64,000 nucleotides of DNA, from contig CM076661.1 of the NCBI GenBank assembly GCA_038496675.1, forward strand, positions 10,260,139 through 10,324,138, in the 5' to 3' direction. The notes under the pieces were generated by a model. It worked only from the letters and a program-made list of their open reading frames with translations, was not told the DNA's origin and searched no databases. Below are positions 62,501-64,000 of this stretch, piece after piece. Source of the stretch: Rachycentron canadum (lineage: Eukaryota > Chordata > Actinopteri > Carangiformes > Rachycentridae). A program made the position numbers and the translations under genes. Position 1 is the stretch's first letter. Each line of letters opens with the position of its first letter.

Positions 62501-64000
62501 ACTCTCCGCTGATTGTGAACAGGAAACGTGTAGCTGCACTAAATACAGTGAGATTTTCTTCATTAGTGTATAAGTATACCACATGCTTCAACCACTTCAA
62601 CACATCTGATGTGATATTAAATTCTTTCACTTCATGCATAAATAATAGTAATTTACTCAAGTGCTCATTATTTAGTAATATGCATCACCATAAACCATTA
62701 ACGGCGTACAGTATTTCTCTAATTTGCTCTCCTTGGTGTTCTGCAGTCTGATGAAACAGAGCGCGAAGCTGTTTCTGATGATGATTTCCAGAATGAGAGT
62801 GTGTTCACACGCCGAACCACAGCACAGGGAGCTGAGAGGAAACAAGTCCAACAGGCCAAATCCAAGGTTTGTACGGAGACAGATGGCTATGCTGTCATCA
62901 AGTCACTGTGTTATCATATAACTGCATGAAATACCTGGTTTGTTTTTGGTTCCGTTGTAAGCGTAAAATTGAACCCCTACACTCCAGTGTTTCATTTGAA
63001 ATGGCTACTGCTGTTTGTTTCTTTGAAAATGCAGTAAAAACTAATTTCACCATAGAAATGTCAAGTCTATAAATAATTGCTATCAGCTGCAACTACAGCA
63101 TTTGTCAACCATGACATTTTCCATCACCCCTTTGTCAGCACACCATATGTCGAAAAGGGCGGCAGTTCCTGGATGAAGAAGCTGAGCTGTCGGAGGATGC
63201 AGAGGGGGCAGATGTGTCATCGGATGAAGAGGATGGAGAGACACAGAACAAGTCTCTGGATGGGTTTGTGGTTGACAACACGTACTACTCCCAAGGACTG
63301 AACGGTACAGCACCAAAAATGCAATTGTACTGCATCTTTGGCAGTTTATTCAAATCAGACTGTGCTAAGTGTCGGAGTGTTTTAGGAACCTGCTGTGACA
63401 TTAACACTTGGGCTTCCTGACTGTTCTCCTTTATTTCAGACTCAGATATGCATGGGGTTTACCTCAAGTCAGTGAGAAGCCCTGCAGTCCAGGGCAAGTT
63501 CAAAATGTCTTATAGAAACCATCACATTGATGTCTTTTCCCAGGTATGTGATATATTTTATTCTCAGTTTTTCTTTACTCAGTGCAAATAAAAATTTCCT
63601 CATGTCCAAACTCAAACAATCCATGTTCCTAACGTTTATTCTCAGGTGCCTGAGATGGATGAAACATATGCAGAGGACAGCTTTGTGGTCGGCAGTGAGG
63701 TGGAGGAGGTGGAGAGCAGTGAGGAAGAGGCTGAAGATGTCGAGCTCATGCCTGAGGAGTCGTATGTGGACGGTAGGAGACAGTATGCCACCAGACGACG
63801 CGTCTTCCTGCACAAAGTCAGAGCAGAAGCTGGGAAGACCAGGGCTGAAGCTCCACCACAGCAGAGAGCTGAGGTGAAAACCAAGCGTACCCGGGTCATA
63901 TGCATTAATGATTCTAGTGATGAGGAGACAGAAGAGGGTAATAAAGTGAAAAGTCCTACAATAGGAGAGGACATTGCTCTCCCCTTACGGCCAAAGGCGG
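29646..64000 (+). CDS. fancm: Fanconi anaemia group M protein, DNA translocase (partial at 3' end)
   Basis: Twenty coding exons joined in frame give at least 1,773 residues; the last is open at the window edge. FANCM is an SF2 helicase-family translocase that remodels stalled forks, anchors the Fanconi anaemia core complex and recruits the BLM-TOP3A-RMI complex in the nucleus. The start MSTGSNQRTLFQTWG matches the conserved FANCM N-terminus, and ATG 29,646 has A at -3. Helicase motifs: I PTGLGKT (175-181), II DEAH (277-280), III LSATPG (307-312), VI QRMGRTGRKRQGR (628-640). Exons: 29,646-30,342; 30,419-30,591; 31,386-31,463; 31,603-31,761; 48,316-48,447; 49,129-49,261; 49,389-49,481; 49,676-49,780; 50,248-50,426; 50,787-50,993; 51,132-51,372; 51,484-51,608; 52,397-52,561; 59,712-61,641; 61,770-61,858; 62,479-62,547; 62,747-62,866; 63,139-63,304; 63,440-63,543; 63,646-64,000. 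The C-terminal ERCC4-like and HhH domains lie beyond the window. Confidence 0.95.
33080..33101. repeat. 22-bp perfect palindrome
   Basis: TTTTTCTTAGT followed by its exact reverse complement ACTAAGAAAAA, with no spacer. Nothing nearby suggests a function. Confidence 0.85.
33786..33791 (-). terminator. Probable poly(A) signal of the nested SOUL gene
   Basis: On the minus strand the context is TTGTTCAATAAAGATGTGC, with GT/CT-rich sequence just downstream, 2.0 kb after the stop codon. No better minus-strand hexamer was seen closer. Confidence 0.55.
35161..35191. repeat. (AAAC)n microsatellite
   Basis: Seven tandem AAAC units. Confidence 0.85.
35822..42942 (-). CDS. SOUL heme-binding-domain protein nested in FANCM intron 4
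   Basis: Five minus-strand exons: 42,663-42,942 (ATG), 38,070-38,164, 36,480-36,621, 36,140-36,323 and 35,822-35,993 (TGA), joining in frame with GT-AG sites to 290 residues. Residues 1-93 are disordered: a long glycine run (about 10-26) then acidic SFSEDQLSDSGNG and MEEDEDSDRLLNYWQDV. From about 126 a complete SOUL/HEBP domain follows: EVLYEKRHYEKGHWA, FMRIMRYICQQNS, YLGMTLPIITVI, VAYYLPAEHQ, IVIEIWPATVVYTRAFTGPT and a C-terminal FIVAGYTNP-NEIWFLERR. SOUL/HEBP proteins bind heme or porphyrins, usually in the cytosol; the N-terminal extension is not in HEBP1/2, so this is one of the extra fish SOUL genes, exact name uncertain. The whole gene lies antisense between FANCM helicase exons 4 and 5. 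A second in-frame ATG opens exon 2. Confidence 0.9.
41840..41883. repeat. (TA)n microsatellite
   Basis: 44 bp of TA in intron 1 of the SOUL gene. Confidence 0.95.
42865..42918. repeat. Imperfect CCN/GGN triplet repeat coding poly-glycine
   Basis: Alternating CCT, CCA and CCG triplets on the plus strand give an 18-residue glycine run near the SOUL protein's N-terminus. Mixed glycine codons show it is not a pure expanded repeat. Confidence 0.9.
42943..43470. promoter_or_regulatory. GC-rich CpG-island promoter of the SOUL gene
   Basis: A sharp rise in GC and CpG content starting in exon 1 and running to about 43,450, in otherwise AT-rich DNA. It contains CACGTGACG (E-box plus CRE-like core, 43,357-43,365), C-tracts near 43,071-43,092, and CATAAATA at 43,404-43,411, a TATA-like box on the plus strand. 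The minus-strand transcription start is inferred to be close to 42,950-43,100; the plus-strand TATA hints at divergent transcription. Confidence 0.6.
44492..44529. repeat. (GAT)n microsatellite
   Basis: About 12 GAT/ATG units. Confidence 0.95.
45278..45486. repeat. 210-bp pyrimidine-only tract (TCTCC/TTTTCTC units)
   Basis: Tandem, variable CTCTCCT and TTTTCTCT units, almost wholly C/T on the plus strand with very rare interruptions. The Ser/Leu/Phe-rich open frames in all three plus frames are by-products of the repeat. Confidence 0.9.
46956..46983. repeat. (AAATG)n microsatellite
   Basis: Five tandem AAATG units. Confidence 0.85.
48316..50993 (+). CDS. fancm: FANCM exons 5-10: insert and helicase domain 2
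   Basis: Exons 48,316-48,447, 49,129-49,261, 49,389-49,481, 49,676-49,780, 50,248-50,426 and 50,787-50,993. They encode the helical insert (LTKYQLILARDQFRKNP, LCISLYHGYELL), then the second RecA-like lobe with VMIFSSFRESVQEIA, STCVGEEGLDIGEVDLIVCF and the arginine-rich motif VI. The exon 5-exon 6 junction requires a GC donor (AAG|GCACGG at 48,448); no GT donor keeps the frame. All other junctions are GT-AG. Confidence 0.92.
51132..52561 (+). CDS. fancm: FANCM exons 11-13: post-helicase region
   Basis: Exons 51,132-51,372, 51,484-51,608 and 52,397-52,561. They begin TYNQSQSNKRSVYKSI, directly continuing motif VI, then include GFLSSTEYSLW and LSLWEWRHWQHKVLPTHVVD with the DH-LRCHHFI motif, all matching family order. 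The intron between 51,372 and 51,484 is 111 nt and open in the coding frame, so a retained-intron form would add 37 residues; splicing GA|GTAAGG to ACGTCAG|AT gives the sequence closest to the mammalian protein. Confidence 0.87.
53667..53691. repeat. Poly(A) tract
   Basis: About 25 uninterrupted A, possibly the tail of an old retroposed element, though no body was recognised upstream. Confidence 0.8.
55538..55592. repeat. (TC)n-rich tract
   Basis: Imperfect TC/CT repeat with GT and TT interruptions. Confidence 0.8.
57755..58225 (+). mobile_element. Degenerate L2/CR1-type LINE 3' end
   Basis: A broken reading frame at 57,775-58,023 preserves the order seen at the C-terminal end of many fish non-LTR reverse transcriptases: VQQPAWSCFHWW-VPMVALIKFKLL, and at the end FKNPLKTHLF followed by a stop. 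The downstream segment finishes GCTTTGGATAAAAGCATCTG at about 58,189-58,208, a 3' tail shared by many teleost L2-related LINEs and SINEs. The frame is interrupted and truncated at the 5' end, so it is dead. A SINE sharing only the tail is less likely because of the protein remnant. Confidence 0.65.
59712..61641 (+). CDS. fancm: FANCM exon 14: large acidic, disordered exon with protein-binding motifs
   Basis: A 1,930-nt exon following an acceptor GTGTCCAG, coding 643 residues rich in Ser, Thr, Asp and Glu. It corresponds to the large mammalian exon carrying MM1 (FANCF binding) and MM2 (RMI binding). SLDLFDDDEAFLQMSIPD (about 60,789-60,842) resembles MM2, and YFSVNFDLGYSLEDSE (about 61,180-61,227) matches a further conserved block. 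The open frame runs 105 nt upstream and 128 nt downstream of the exon by chance. The donor is CCA|GG-TTTGT at 61,642. Confidence 0.9.
61770..64000 (+). CDS. fancm: FANCM exons 15-20 (last one incomplete)
   Basis: Exons 61,770-61,858, 62,479-62,547, 62,747-62,866, 63,139-63,304, 63,440-63,543 and 63,646 to the window end. Conserved blocks in family order include FLDEEAELSEDAE, YLKSVRSPAVQGKFKM, HHIDVFSQVPEMDETYAEDS and RRRVFLHKVRAE. The last ends in a stretch like the mammalian RIILPDDSSEEE block (RVICINDSSDEETEE). These precede the nuclease-like domain, which is not in the window. Confidence 0.92.

Overview
This is a 64-kb piece of vertebrate nuclear DNA, almost certainly from a teleost fish and probably a spiny-rayed one. 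Genes are split by GT-AG introns, intergenic DNA is AT-rich, dinucleotide microsatellites are frequent, fish-type interspersed repeats are present, and the predicted proteins resemble known vertebrate families. Nothing is prokaryotic or viral. Identities rest on protein features read by eye; no database search was possible.

Layout, left to right. (1) 1-13,671 is mostly non-coding; two good exon-like segments (5,649-5,731 and 5,985-6,076) belong to a gene I do not recognise. (2) 13,672-15,866, plus strand: a three-exon gene for a small single-pass membrane protein resembling NCMAP. (3) 16,323-19,664, plus strand: TMEM234, five coding exons. (4) 20,790-25,984, minus strand: a two-doublecortin-domain protein, DCDC2B by synteny, converging on TMEM234. 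(5) 27,146-29,275, minus strand: IQCC, five exons. (6) 29,646-64,000, plus strand: FANCM, 20 coding exons visible and still open at the window edge. IQCC and FANCM start 370 bp apart, head to head. (7) 35,822-42,942, minus strand: a five-exon SOUL heme-binding-domain gene lying wholly inside the 16.5-kb intron 4 of FANCM.

TMEM234, DCDC2B and IQCC are also neighbours on human 1p35, whereas human FANCM is on 14q21, so the 370-bp IQCC-FANCM gap is a junction between two ancestral neighbourhoods. FANCM is the anchor translocase of the Fanconi anaemia pathway; the window holds its full helicase core and most of its acidic middle, but not the C-terminal ERCC4-like nuclease and HhH domains. Points worth following up: the antisense SOUL gene nested between helicase exons, two predicted GC-AG introns, a 111-nt FANCM intron that is open in frame, an apparent missing linker exon in DCDC2B, and a perfect 19-bp hairpin. 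I found no new multi-gene system.
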